Notes: generated by a model not told the origin, from the letters alone. DNA of 64,000 bases from Labrys okinawensis (GCF_002982075.1 NZ_PUEJ01000016.1:1-64000); one strand, 5' to 3'; shown: positions 25,274-35,850, numbered from the stretch's first letter. Made by a program: numbers and translations.

Positions 25274-25457
25274 CACCCCTCATCCCCCTGCCGGGACCTT
25301 CTCCCGCAGGGGGAGAAGGGGATTGCTTTGGATGCGCCGAGCTCTAGTGAAGGTTGCTCAGTCGGCCTAACCCTCGGGATCTAGTTCCTTCTCCCCTTGC
25401 GGGTGTCGCCAACTCCTTTGGAGTTGGCTAGAGGTCCCGGCAGGGGGATGAGGGGTG
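25274..25457. repeat. Palindromic intergenic element, CACCCCTCATCC family (copy 2)
   Basis: The 26-bp arms at 25274-25299 and 25432-25457 are perfect complements (outer sequence CACCCCTCATCCCCCTGC). Inside, CCTTCTCCC..GGGGGAGAAGG at the left and CCTTCTCCCCTTGCGGG at the right belong to the same family as copy 1; a small extra hairpin CCAACTCCTTTGGAGTTGG lies near 25409-25428. The element sits between the binding-protein and permease genes of one operon, where it could lower expression of the permeases relative to the abundant binding protein. Confidence 0.8.
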
Positions 25458-25486
25458 TAGGCCCGACAGAGCACTAGAAGGAGGCC

Positions 25487-26803
25487 TCACACCCGGTAGT
25501 AGCGATTGGCGCGCTTCTCGGCCTGGGCCGCCGCATCCTCCGGCGACATCTGGCCGGTCACCGCGACCGCATACATGTCGACCAGCACATAATCGGCCAT
25601 CACGCCGGCGGAGGCGTAGCCGAGGGGGCCCGCATAGCCGTTGGGCCGCAGCGTTTCCGAAGCATGCGAATAGGGCTCATGGATCGGGTCGGCCTTCCAG
25701 ACCGGATTGGCGGCAAAGGCTTTGAGCGGCTGGCAGCAATAGGCGCTCGATCCGCTGATCCAGGCGTTCATCTGAGGTTCCTCATACATGAACTTCAGAT
25801 AGGCCTTGGCCGCCTCGGGATATTTGGAATGCTTGAACAGCAGGGCCGAGGTGGTCTGGTGCAGCTCGACCTTCTGCCCGACCGGGCCGACCGGGAAGTT
25901 GACCGTGCGGATATCGGCAGCCAGGTCCTTGAGCTTGGCGTCCTTCTTGGCGGCGTAATAGAGCGAGACGCCGTTGGCCGTCAGCGACACCTGCCCGGCG
26001 AGGAAGGCCCGGTTGTTGTTGATGTCGAGCCAGCTCTCGGTGCCGGGGATGAAGGTCTCGTAGAGCGACTTGGCATATTTGATCGAGGCGATGGTCTCGG
26101 GCGAGTTGATGGTGACCTTGCCGCTCTCGTCGACCATCTTGCCGCCATGGCTCCACAAGAGCCAGTGGGCATAATTGTTGCCATCGCCGACCGCCTTGCC
26201 ATGGGGGAATCCGGCGGGCGTCCCCTTGGCCTTGAGCGCCTTGCACAATTCGAGGAAGCCGGCGGTATCCTTGGGAAACTCATTGAAGCCGGCCGCCTTC
26301 ACATGGCTGTCGCGGTAGCAGATGGCATTGCCGATCGCCGCCAGCGGCAGGGCGATGAATTTGCCTTCGCGCGTAGCATAGCCCTTCAGGCCGTCATACC
26401 AGCCGCCATATTTGCCGCCGAGATAGGTGCCGAGGTCGGTGAGGTCGGCCAGCTTGTCGGGATATTGATGGGCATCGTCGAACCAGCACAGCACGATATC
26501 AGGCCCCGAGCCGACATTGGCGGCCACGGCCGCCTTCGGACGGATGTCCTCCCAGCTCTCCTTGTCGACACGGACCTGCACGCCGGTCGCCTCGGTGAAT
26601 TTCTTGGTATTGGCGAGCCAGGCATCCTCGTCGCCCTGCACGAAGGGGGTCCAGCGCAGCACGCGCAGGCTCGCTCCCTCTTCGGGCTTGTAGGCAGGCT
26701 CGGCGCCCTGTGCGAAAGCCGGTCCGATGCCGAACCGGCCCAAACCGGCGGCCGCGGCGAGACCTGCGGAAGCAGTGAGCAGATCACGTCTGTTGATCGT
26801 CAT
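25487..26803 (-). CDS. Sugar ABC transporter substrate-binding protein, family 1
   Basis: 438 residues from MTINRRDLLTASAGLAAAAG, with GGGAGG 7-8 nt upstream. The NRRDLLT motif followed by a hydrophobic stretch and AFAQ is a twin-arginine signal, so the protein is exported folded to the periplasm. The mature part (SLRVLRWTPFVQGDE, GSGPDIVLCWFDDAH, FIALPLAAIGNAICY) is a typical cluster-D carbohydrate-binding fold. The sugar is unknown. It is encoded between the ATPase and the permeases of the same operon. Confidence 0.88.
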   Translation of the reverse strand: MTINRRDLLTASAGLAAAAGLGRFGIGPAFAQGAEPAYKPEEGASLRVLRWTPFVQGDEDAWLANTKKFTEATGVQVRVDKESWEDIRPKAAVAANVGSGPDIVLCWFDDAHQYPDKLADLTDLGTYLGGKYGGWYDGLKGYATREGKFIALPLAAIGNAICYRDSHVKAAGFNEFPKDTAGFLELCKALKAKGTPAGFPHGKAVGDGNNYAHWLLWSHGGKMVDESGKVTINSPETIASIKYAKSLYETFIPGTESWLDINNNRAFLAGQVSLTANGVSLYYAAKKDAKLKDLAADIRTVNFPVGPVGQKVELHQTTSALLFKHSKYPEAAKAYLKFMYEEPQMNAWISGSSAYCCQPLKAFAANPVWKADPIHEPYSHASETLRPNGYAGPLGYASAGVMADYVLVDMYAVAVTGQMSPEDAAAQAEKRANRYYRV

Positions 26804-26970
26804 CGAAGTCCTCCCTGGCAATGGCAATTTATCGTTATGGGCAGTTCGGCGGCGCCGCAGGCAACGCAGCCCTCCCGCGACGTCCACGGGAAGTGGCCCG
26901 CCCCCTGCTGGCACGACACGCGTCCCGGCGGCCCAAAGGCCGGCCGGTTCCGGACGTCAGACGAGGCCGC

Positions 26971-28041
<1,071 letters not shown>

Positions 28042-28409
28042 GACGCTTCCCCCAAGCAAAAGGATGATGAACCTGATCGCCGCCCCGGGGCGGCATTTCA
28101 ACCTGTTCGGCCTCTTCCGGACCGTTACGAACACTGGAGCACGCCTGCCGGAGCCGGCGCACCATCGGTGTAGGCGGTCCCCGCAGGCGGCGGCATCCTG
28201 ACGGTGGGACAAGACTCCTGTCAAGGCAAAGAGGCCATCATCCCTCACAAATCTTCAGACCAATGCCGTTCAACCGGGAAATTGCGTTAACATCGTACCT
28301 CCGCCCCTCGGTTTCCTTCGCGCAATTGCGGGGCCGCCTGCAATTCTCGATGCTGGATTTTCGCGTTTCAGCCATTATGTAGCAGCTTTACCCTTCCTCC
28401 CGAGTGCCT
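28042..28409. other. Divergent region: sugar ABC operon / hslU
   Basis: 368 bp with no gene. It should hold the leftward promoter of the sugar importer and the rightward promoter of hslU. The 28240-28380 part is moderately AT-rich. I looked for a heat-shock promoter (CTTGAA / CCATNTA) and saw only an imperfect candidate, CTCGAT near 28345 with CCATTAT near 28372 but with too long a gap, so none is called. No strong dyad stands out. Confidence 0.4.
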
Positions 28410-29711
28410 ATGTCCAATTTCTCCCCCCGCGAAATCGTCTCAGAACTCGACCGCCACATCGTCGGCCAGCATGACGCCAAGCGCGCCGTCGCCATTGCCC
28501 TGCGCAATCGCTGGCGCCGCCTGCAGCTCGACGAGACGCTGCGCGAAGAGGTAATGCCCAAGAACATCCTGATGATCGGGCCGACCGGCGTCGGCAAGAC
28601 CGAGATTTCGCGGCGCCTCGCCAAGCTCGCCAATGCGCCGTTCCTGAAGGTGGAAGCGACGAAGTTCACCGAGGTCGGCTATGTCGGGCGCGACGTCGAA
28701 CAGATCGTGCGCGATCTCGTCGATATCGGCATAGCGCTGGTAAAGGCCGAAAAGCGTAAGGAAGTCCAGGCCAAGGCTCATCTGGCTGCCGAACAGCGCG
28801 TGCTGAACGCGCTGGTCGGCGCCACGGCGAGCCCGGCCACCCGCGACAGTTTCCAGAAGAAGCTGCGGGCAGGCGAGCTCGACGACAAGGAAATCGAGAT
28901 CGAGATGAAGGACACCTCCTCGCCCACCTTCGAGCTGCCCGGCCTGCCGCAGGGCCAGATGGGCGTCGTTTCGATCGGCGACATCTTCGGCAAGGCCTTT
29001 TCGGGGCGCACCAAGACCAAGCGCACCACGGTCCGTGACAGCTACGACCAGCTGATCCAGGAGGAGGCCGACAATCTGCTCGACCAGGACCAGATCGTGC
29101 AGGAGGCCATCCGCCAGGTCGAGAACAACGGCATCGTCTTCCTCGACGAGATCGACAAGATCTGCGCCCGCGAGAACCGCGGCGGCGCCGATGTCAGCCG
29201 CGAGGGTGTACAGCGCGATCTCCTGCCGCTGATCGAAGGCACCACCGTGTCGACCAAGCACGGCGCGGTGCGCACCGACCACATCCTCTTCATCGCCTCC
29301 GGTGCCTTCCACGTCGCCAAGCCTTCCGATCTCCTGCCGGAATTGCAGGGCCGCCTGCCGATCCGCGTCGAGCTGCAGGCGCTGACCCAGGACGACTTCC
29401 GCCGCATCCTCACCGACACGGAAGCAAGCCTGATCAAGCAATATGTGGCGTTGATGGGCACGGAGAACCTCGAGCTCAGCTTCACGCCCGAGGCGATCGA
29501 CGCCATCGCCGCCATCGCGGTGCAGGTGAACGCCTCCGTCGAGAATATCGGCGCGCGCCGGCTGCAGACGGTGATGGAACGCATCCTCGACGAGATCTCC
29601 TTCACCGCTCCCGACAAGGGCGGCGAGAAAGTGACGATTGACGCCGACTATGTCCAGAAGACGGTGGGCGACCTCGCCAAGAACACCGATCTCAGCCAGT
29701 TCATCCTGTAA
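28410..29711 (+). CDS. hslU: ATP-dependent protease ATPase subunit HslU
   Basis: 433-residue AAA+ unfoldase that feeds substrates to HslV. MSNFSPREIVSELDRHIVGQ is the standard N-terminus; a GTG two codons upstream is possible. Walker A is GPTGVGKT, followed by VEATKFTEVGYVGRDVE (pore loop GYVG), the I-domain (about residues 110-240), Walker B FLDEIDK and the sensor/C-terminal region ending DLSQFIL, whose tail inserts into HslV. It is separated from hslV by the sugar ABC operon. A strong palindrome follows the gene. Confidence 0.95.
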   Translation: MSNFSPREIVSELDRHIVGQHDAKRAVAIALRNRWRRLQLDETLREEVMPKNILMIGPTGVGKTEISRRLAKLANAPFLKVEATKFTEVGYVGRDVEQIVRDLVDIGIALVKAEKRKEVQAKAHLAAEQRVLNALVGATASPATRDSFQKKLRAGELDDKEIEIEMKDTSSPTFELPGLPQGQMGVVSIGDIFGKAFSGRTKTKRTTVRDSYDQLIQEEADNLLDQDQIVQEAIRQVENNGIVFLDEIDKICARENRGGADVSREGVQRDLLPLIEGTTVSTKHGAVRTDHILFIASGAFHVAKPSDLLPELQGRLPIRVELQALTQDDFRRILTDTEASLIKQYVALMGTENLELSFTPEAIDAIAAIAVQVNASVENIGARRLQTVMERILDEISFTAPDKGGEKVTIDADYVQKTVGDLAKNTDLSQFIL

Positions 29712-29761
29712 CGCCGGACCGCGAGAAGATTGACCTATCGCCCTTGGCGTCGCCCGCGGTG

Positions 29762-29820
29762 GGCGGGTCCCCAGACCCGCCTGGAAATGCGGCCCCTGTA
29801 GGCGGGTCTGGGGACCCGCC
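29762..29820 (+). terminator. Double palindrome after hslU, probable terminator
   Basis: A 21-bp arm at 29762-29782 is the exact complement of 29800-29820, with a 17-nt loop. Each arm is itself a palindrome (GGCGGGTC..GACCCGCC), so either one large or two small hairpins can form. It lies 50 bp after the hslU stop. The same GGCGGGTC/GACCCGCC module occurs after infA at 35851-35870, so this is also a repeat unit used as a terminator. Confidence 0.7.
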
Positions 29821-29878
29821 TACCAGGAAGCCGCTTGGCGCCATGACCCGCCAACTCGGATGAACCCTGAAGGAGTGG

Positions 29879-29934
29879 TCGCGATGAATAATATATAATT
29901 TTTATGGATTTAATGAATTAATTTTTCTACCATC
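29879..29934 (+). promoter_or_regulatory. Strongly AT-rich tract before the MetQ-like gene
   Basis: Between GCGATG (29879-29884) and its complement CATCGC (29929-29934) lies a 44-nt stretch with only about five G or C, in a genome that is otherwise about two-thirds GC. It ends about 30 bp before the start codon of the MetQ-like gene, so it most likely holds that gene's promoter. The flanking complements could make a large loop. It does not match SAM-II or other methionine riboswitches that I know. Confidence 0.5.
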
Positions 29935-29965
29935 GCATCGTCCATCCCTTTGACGAGATCGATCG

Positions 29966-30766
29966 ATGCCCCTCTCCCTCACCCGCCGCTCCCTCCTGAC
30001 GCTCGCCGCCGCATCCCTGCTGACCGGCCCCGCCGCGCTGGCCTCGCCGACCCGTATCCGCGTCGGCGCCACGCCCGGGCCGATGGCCGAGACCCTGGAA
30101 GCGGCCAAGCCGGTCGCCGCCAAGCGCGGGCTAGACATCGAGGTGGTCGAATTCTCCGACTATGTCGTGCCCAATGCGGCGCTGGATGCCGGAGAAATCG
30201 AGGCCAACGCCTTCCAGAACCAGCCTTATCTCGACAACCAGATCGCCGACCGCGGCTACAAGATCGTCGGCATCGCCCCGATCATCAATTCACGCCTGGG
30301 CGTCTATTCGCGCAGGCACAAGGCCTGGAGCGAGGTGCCGGATGGCGCCACCATCGCCATCCAGAACGATCCGACCAATGGCGGCCGCACGCTCCTCCTG
30401 CTGCGCGACAAGGGCGTGATCTCGCTCCGGGACGGCGTCGGCTACAAGCCGATCGTGCCCGATATCACCGCCAATCCCAAGCAGTTGCGCTTCCTGGAGG
30501 TCGATGCCGCCCAGACGCCGCGCTCCCTCGACGACGTCGATGCCGCGGCCGTCAATGCCAATTACGCCGTCACGGCCGGCCTCGACCCGACCAGGCAAGC
30601 CCTGCTGCTGGAGGACCTCAAGCCGCAATACACCAATCTGATCGCGGTGCGCGCGGCGGACAAGGACCAGCCCTGGGTGCCCATCCTGGCCGAGGCCTAT
30701 CGCTCGCCCGAGGTCCGGGCCTTCGTGCTGGACAAATACAAGGGCGCCTATGTACCGACCTGGTAA
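29966..30766 (+). CDS. MetQ/NlpA-family substrate-binding protein
   Basis: 266 residues. The signal sequence LTRRSLLTLAAASLLTGPAALA has a twin-arginine look; no lipobox cysteine is present, unlike classical MetQ lipoproteins. The mature protein (RIRVGATPGPMAETLE, NAFQNQPYLDNQ, GIAPIINSRLGVYS, AIQNDPTNGGRTLLLL, DAAAVNANYAVTAGLDP) is a complete NLPA fold, which usually binds methionine. No metN or metI gene is adjacent, so it is an orphan that must work with a transporter encoded elsewhere, or does something else. Confidence 0.85.
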   Translation: MPLSLTRRSLLTLAAASLLTGPAALASPTRIRVGATPGPMAETLEAAKPVAAKRGLDIEVVEFSDYVVPNAALDAGEIEANAFQNQPYLDNQIADRGYKIVGIAPIINSRLGVYSRRHKAWSEVPDGATIAIQNDPTNGGRTLLLLRDKGVISLRDGVGYKPIVPDITANPKQLRFLEVDAAQTPRSLDDVDAAAVNANYAVTAGLDPTRQALLLEDLKPQYTNLIAVRAADKDQPWVPILAEAYRSPEVRAFVLDKYKGAYVPTW

Positions 30767-30824
30767 GACACCGACATCACGGGGGGCGCGTCGCCGGGCG
30801 CCTCCGCGGACCGAACGCGAGCGC

Positions 30825-33800
30825 TCAAAAGGGCACGAAGTCGCCCACCATGTCATTGCGGGCGAACCATGGCGTCTGCCGCCCGTCCGTGGCCTTGATC
30901 ACGCTGCCCTTGACGCCGGCATAGAGTTCGGAGGCCTCTATTGCGCCATTGCCGTTGAGGTCGGTGGCCTTGTTCGCCATCGCCTTGACCAGAGCGTCGG
31001 TGAAGACGCCGCCGCCCTGGCTGGGCATTTCCTCCGATAATTCTCGTCCCTTCGCCGCGGAGAAGATCACGATGCCGGAGGGCACCTTGTCGATGAGCGC
31101 GCTTGCCGTACTGTCGCTGGTGGCGAAGAAGCCGGTGCCGGCGCTGCCACTATGGCAACTGTCGAGAAAGACGGCGACGCGTGACTTCGCCTTTGCCAGC
31201 TCAGCGGCGAGATCGCTCCAGCGCAAAGCCGTACCGGCGATATCGGCCAGTCGTGTCTGACTCGTCGCGAGATAATATTGACCGTCGGGCGTCTGGATGC
31301 CGTGCCCCGCCACGAACAGCAGGATGGTGTCGCCCGGTTCGCCGGCGGCGATTGCCACGCGCAGCCTGGCGAGGATGGCTTCTCGCGAAGCCTGCTCATC
31401 CGTCAGCAGGGCCTGCGAGACGATATCCACGCTGTCGCCGGCCTTGGTTGCGATCGCCGCGTGGAAGCGCCCGGCATCACTTGCCGCCAGTTCGAGCTGG
31501 CTGATGCCGGGGTCCTCATATTTGTCGACGCCGACGCTGATGAGGTGAACACGTCGCCGCCCGGTTCCGGGCTGGCCCGCATCGAAGGTCGCAGCCTGGC
31601 TGTAGAGATCCGACTTGCCCTTGGCTACGACGGCGATCCAGCGCGCACCGGCCAGGCGCGGCACATCGACGGAAGCCGATCTTTCGCCCGCCGCCACCGC
31701 GATCTCGTCGGTGAACTGGCCATCCTGATAGATGCGCAACGCTGCAAACTCGCCTTCGGTGACGGCAATTTCCGCCGTCACGCGCGGTGAGGGAGTCGGC
31801 TTCACCGCAATCACCGGAGGGAAGCGATCAATCGCGACGTCTGGAAGCGTCCTGCCGGCGAGCACTTCCTTGAGCAGGCCCGCCCTATGGAGGACGCCAC
31901 GGTATTGCTGCAGCGTGTATTGGCCTTGCCTTCCCGGCAGCTTGAGTGAAACGAAGCTGGCGCCTTCCATGGTGGCGTCGAATTGGCCCGTGGGGGCCCA
32001 TACCACCACCTCGTCATCGACCACACGGCCATAGAGTATGACGGGCTTCTGCACGGACTGGCTGGTGAATTTGCCGTCGGCGCTCTTCTGGCTGCGGCTG
32101 AGGTCCAGGATCTGGAAGCCGCCATCTCGATCGATCTTGGTGAGGGTCTTGAGATCGTTCGATAGGGAGATGCGCTCCATCACGTCGGGCGATGGCAGGC
32201 GGATCAGCGAATGCAGCAGTTTGCGCGTCTGCAAGTCATAGACCGCCGCCGCAAAGCTCTCCCTGGACCAGATGACCAGATAACGTTCGAAGAAGAGTGT
32301 TCCGGAGATGCCGCAGGCGCCGATGCGGGTCGGGCACCAGGTAGCGGGACTGTCGGGATCCTCGTTGGTTCCGGCGATCAGGTCGAAGACTTCTCCCGGT
32401 TCGCGAGAATCATGCATGAAGCGTTGCGCATCGAGAAAACCGCCATTGCCGCCATTGCAGCTACCGCCGAAGAAGGTCAGCTTATAACGCGGCGTCGAGA
32501 GCTGCTCGACGATCGGGGTGAAGGCATCGATGGTTATGGTGCCATCGGCCCCTTTGTCGGCCGATCCGCAGTTTTCACTGCTCGCCGCCACCTGGATTTT
32601 GTTGTCCCCGACGAACTGCCAGATATCGGGCTTGCGCGAGTTCTTCAGGACGGCATTCGCCGGCAACGTCGCCAGATTGCTTCCCGTATTGATTTCCAGG
32701 CCGAAATCGACCAGGCGCCGCTCGAGCTTGGAAAGCTGGGCCTCGTCGGGCAGGAAGACGCGGCCTATTCCCCTCGTCGCGACAGCGATGGGATCGCTGG
32801 ATACCGGGTCGGCTGCCGGCATGCCCGAGGCGAGGATGGGCTGCACCAGGAATTGATGCAGGGCCGCATTCGCCTTCACGGCCGGGGCGTCCGTTTGGTA
32901 GGAACGGTCGCCCAGCACGGTGAACTTCAGGCCATCAATGAAGTCCCACCGTTTGGGGATCGCCAAGGCGACCGTCTGATAGGGCGCCGCAAAGGCATTG
33001 ATCGAGCTGTGATAGACCATGGGCCTGCCGTCGCCGGACGTCTCGACGGCGTTGTTGGGCTTGTTGCGAATGTCCCGGAACGTCGCCGTTCCCGTCATCA
33101 GCCGGGCATATGCATCGGCCACTGTGTCGAACGCCCGGGTCCCGCGCCCCAGCACCAGATTATTCTCCAGATCGATCTTTACGGCCGAACTCTCCACACC
33201 GGGGCATGCGGCCCGGCAACCGTCTCCCACTTGAATGTCCGGATCCGTTTCGCTGAGGGGATAGAGGACGTTGATGAAGCCGCGCCCGCTTGCGCCGATG
33301 ACGAGGAAGCTGTCCCGGTCGTCCCAGGCGAGGTCCCAACTGCCGGTCCATAGTTTTTGAACAAACTTGCCGTCGACGGCATCGTAGAGGCTGAACTGCT
33401 CTTCAGCCGTCGCGGTTACGAAGCGCCCCGTCGGTGAAAAGCGCGGCTCCTTCCCGACTTGCTCCGACAGCTGGCTCCCACTGGCGACATCGATCAATCG
33501 CCAGCGCGGACCGACAATGTCGATCCGGCGTGTCCCGTCAGGCGACAGGATGCTCTGATCGGGTTTCCTGAGTTCGAAACGATCTGAAATCACGATTTCG
33601 GGTGTTCCGGCACTCACCGCCAGATCGATCGACCTCGGCGAGTCATCGGCAAGCTCGCCGCATTGCGCAAAACCGGTGATGGCGGCCGTGAGATGAAGGG
33701 TTCCTGCCTGAAGCGGCCTGACATCGAGGCTGCCGCTGCGCGCCGTATCCCCGACGTGCAGGGGAATGACGATACGCGTCAATTCCTTGAATTGTCGAAG

Positions 33801-34634
33801 GCGGAACGGGGCTATGGCATCGGGCGCAAGCACATAGAATCCCTTGCCATTCACCCGGACAGGCGCATCGGCGGCGATCATGAGATAGGTCGGAGCACGG
33901 CCCTGCTGTGGGCCGACCGACCAGGAAAGCGTCTTGATGTCCCCGGCTCGAACGGCGGTGCCGCCGATCGCCGTCACGGAGAGGCGACTTCTCAGCTCGG
34001 CAAGCAACGGCAACGCGGCGTCGCAGCTCTGGTTGGCCTCACCGAGCAGCGTATGGGATCGCTTGCCCTCGGCGGACGCTGCAGGCGGCCTGCCCTGCAC
34101 GCGAGGATCGGGTTTGTCGGATTGCGTGGTGACCGTCGGTTCTGCCAGCGGCTTTACCGCGTCCGGCCATTTATCGGCATACCAGTCTCCCGGGTCGACA
34201 TCGCTGCGTACCGCGCCCGGAGCCAGGCGCACCGGAATGATGGCATGCGAGGGACAGCCGGCCTGCACGCCGCAGGTTACGAACTCGGTAAAATAGGCGC
34301 GTGCCTCCTGCCCGCTTTCCCGACTGACGGCATAGACCTGATAGTCGCCGGCCGCCACCGTCAGCCGATAGCCGGCTGGCCGCCCCTTGCGCTTCAGCCT
34401 GATGCGCCCGCCGGTACAAGTTTCCTTTGTGGTCGCAAGATTGACGGCGCAGACTTTGAGATCGTCCGGCAATCCCTCCCCGGGATAGGACAGTTGGCCC
34501 TCGATGGTGGCGGGCAACGCGGCGTCGATGCGCGAGAGCCCTCGCGGGCTGGGAGCCGCATCGGGGCCGGCCACCGCCCGCGAACAAAGGGCCGTGCCCA
34601 GACACAGCCACGCAACAAAGAAGACAGCCCGCAT
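30825..34634 (-). CDS. Exported caspase-fold (peptidase C14) protein with propeller-like region
   Basis: 1269 residues. Signal peptide (MRAVFFVAWLCLGTALCSRAVA), a beta-rich N-terminal domain (about 40-150), then repeated beta-strand segments such as FSPTGRFVTATAEEQFSLYD and LVIWSRESFAAAVYD (about 350-900) that look like a WD40/propeller. From about residue 1025 comes a caspase-like domain: HLISVGVDKYED, catalytic His at about 1111 in VAGHGIQ, and catalytic Cys at about 1160 in LDSCHSG. A calcium-loop-like DLNGNGAIEASEL lies at about 1225. A lone gene, convergent with the MetQ-like gene. Function unknown; the dyad is intact, so peptidase activity is plausible. Confidence 0.82.
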   Translation of the reverse strand: MRAVFFVAWLCLGTALCSRAVAGPDAAPSPRGLSRIDAALPATIEGQLSYPGEGLPDDLKVCAVNLATTKETCTGGRIRLKRKGRPAGYRLTVAAGDYQVYAVSRESGQEARAYFTEFVTCGVQAGCPSHAIIPVRLAPGAVRSDVDPGDWYADKWPDAVKPLAEPTVTTQSDKPDPRVQGRPPAASAEGKRSHTLLGEANQSCDAALPLLAELRSRLSVTAIGGTAVRAGDIKTLSWSVGPQQGRAPTYLMIAADAPVRVNGKGFYVLAPDAIAPFRLRQFKELTRIVIPLHVGDTARSGSLDVRPLQAGTLHLTAAITGFAQCGELADDSPRSIDLAVSAGTPEIVISDRFELRKPDQSILSPDGTRRIDIVGPRWRLIDVASGSQLSEQVGKEPRFSPTGRFVTATAEEQFSLYDAVDGKFVQKLWTGSWDLAWDDRDSFLVIGASGRGFINVLYPLSETDPDIQVGDGCRAACPGVESSAVKIDLENNLVLGRGTRAFDTVADAYARLMTGTATFRDIRNKPNNAVETSGDGRPMVYHSSINAFAAPYQTVALAIPKRWDFIDGLKFTVLGDRSYQTDAPAVKANAALHQFLVQPILASGMPAADPVSSDPIAVATRGIGRVFLPDEAQLSKLERRLVDFGLEINTGSNLATLPANAVLKNSRKPDIWQFVGDNKIQVAASSENCGSADKGADGTITIDAFTPIVEQLSTPRYKLTFFGGSCNGGNGGFLDAQRFMHDSREPGEVFDLIAGTNEDPDSPATWCPTRIGACGISGTLFFERYLVIWSRESFAAAVYDLQTRKLLHSLIRLPSPDVMERISLSNDLKTLTKIDRDGGFQILDLSRSQKSADGKFTSQSVQKPVILYGRVVDDEVVVWAPTGQFDATMEGASFVSLKLPGRQGQYTLQQYRGVLHRAGLLKEVLAGRTLPDVAIDRFPPVIAVKPTPSPRVTAEIAVTEGEFAALRIYQDGQFTDEIAVAAGERSASVDVPRLAGARWIAVVAKGKSDLYSQAATFDAGQPGTGRRRVHLISVGVDKYEDPGISQLELAASDAGRFHAAIATKAGDSVDIVSQALLTDEQASREAILARLRVAIAAGEPGDTILLFVAGHGIQTPDGQYYLATSQTRLADIAGTALRWSDLAAELAKAKSRVAVFLDSCHSGSAGTGFFATSDSTASALIDKVPSGIVIFSAAKGRELSEEMPSQGGGVFTDALVKAMANKATDLNGNGAIEASELYAGVKGSVIKATDGRQTPWFARNDMVGDFVPF

Positions 34635-34830
34635 GCCCCAAACCCGCCCTTCCGAGACACCGCCACGGCAAGAACCTTAATGTGCCGGTGGTGAATATCC
34701 ATTCGGCTTTTGGGGGTAGCTCCGCCCCCAAGGGAGGTAGCCTGCTACGTCCTTCTTCCTTCACGATTCACGAATATGGGGAACAGTGGTGTTCGCTCCG
34801 CCGGCGGCAGAAGCGTTGGGGATTTGCCCC

Positions 34831-35490
34831 TTACTCCCTGTCCTGCAGGCCGTAGCTCTTGAAGCCCTCGACCACCTGGGCAATCTCGCCGTCGGGCAGG
34901 ATGTTCGCGCCACCGATCTGCAGCGCATAGTAATATTGCTTGGCCAGGGTTTCGAGTTCATGGGCGAGCCACATCGCCTTGTCCAGGCTGGAGCCGACCG
35001 CGATCATGCCGTGATTGGCGAGCAGGCAACCATTGCGGCCTTCCAGCGCCTCGAGGGCGAAACGCGACAATTCCTCGGAGCCGTAGCGGGCATAGGGCGC
35101 GCAGCGTATGTCTGGCCCGCCAAAGGCGGCGATCATGTAGTGGATGGCCGGGATCGGCTTATGGGCGATGGCGAGGATGGTGGACCAGGTGGCATGGGTA
35201 TGCACCACAGCGCCGGCATCCGGGCGCCCCTTGAGGATGTCGAAATGGAAACGCCATTCCACCGACGGCTTCAGCGGTCCCTGCCAGGCGCCGTACTCGC
35301 CCTCGAAGGGCATGGCGGCGATCATGTCCGGTTCCATCTCGTGATAGGGGACGGCCGAGGGGGTGATCAGCATGCGGTCGCCGAAGCGGGCCGAAATATT
35401 GCCGGAGGTGCCTTGGTTGAGGCCGTTGGCGTTCATCCAGCGGCATTTGTCGATGATGGCGCGGCGCAGGCCGAGTTCGTCTGGGCTCAT
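34831..35490 (-). CDS. Class II aldolase/adducin-family protein
   Basis: 219 residues from MSPDELGLRRAIIDKCRWMN with GGAAGA upstream. The Zn-binding histidines and the general acid are visible: NQGTSGNISARFGDRMLITPS, VVHTHATWST (two His) and ANHGMIAVG (third His). This is the fuculose-phosphate/ribulose-phosphate aldolase-epimerase group, which cleaves or isomerises phosphorylated sugars. The substrate is not evident and no sugar kinase is adjacent. Sequence upstream continues in frame to a TTG but without family similarity. Confidence 0.85.
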   Translation of the reverse strand: MSPDELGLRRAIIDKCRWMNANGLNQGTSGNISARFGDRMLITPSAVPYHEMEPDMIAAMPFEGEYGAWQGPLKPSVEWRFHFDILKGRPDAGAVVHTHATWSTILAIAHKPIPAIHYMIAAFGGPDIRCAPYARYGSEELSRFALEALEGRNGCLLANHGMIAVGSSLDKAMWLAHELETLAKQYYYALQIGGANILPDGEIAQVVEGFKSYGLQDRE

Positions 35491-35731
35491 GGTGGGTCTT
35501 CCGGATTCGAGGCTGTGCCATCGATGCGGAAGAAGGGCCCGGGGTGGCAAGCCCAAATTGTCGAATGAGCGATATTGAGCGCAGAGAGCCGCCGTGCCGA
35601 TCTTCTCGGTCCCTCGCGCGATGGGGCAGGATCGGCATTCCCGCAAACGAAGCGCCGACGGGGAGGACCTCGAGCCTGGTCATGACCCCGGTGATCCAGG
35701 GATCGCACTCGCGGCGACTTGCGCTGTCTGG

Positions 35732-35754
35732 ATGCCCGGGACAAGCCCGGGCAT
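35732..35754. repeat. CCCGGG-type palindromic repeat
   Basis: ATGCCCGGG (35732-35740) and CCCGGGCAT (35746-35754) pair around a 5-nt loop. The surrounding GGATGCCCGGGACAAGCCCG resembles a dispersed alphaproteobacterial intergenic repeat. Confidence 0.55.
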
Positions 35755-35850
35755 GACAAGGGTAGAGTTTTTCCCGGTTCCGGTGCGAGGTCCGTGCCGG
35801 GGCTCCGAAGACCGGCGCACCAGCCCGCGCTCCCGGCAAAGGGGTGTCCT

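Noticed and set aside
28340..28380. Heat-shock sigma-32 promoter before hslU
   Set aside because: Only weak -35 and -10 matches with about 20 bp between them; not enough to call.
29821..29965. SAM-responsive riboswitch before the MetQ-like gene
   Set aside because: No match to the SAM-II core I can recognise; only an AT-rich tract is present.
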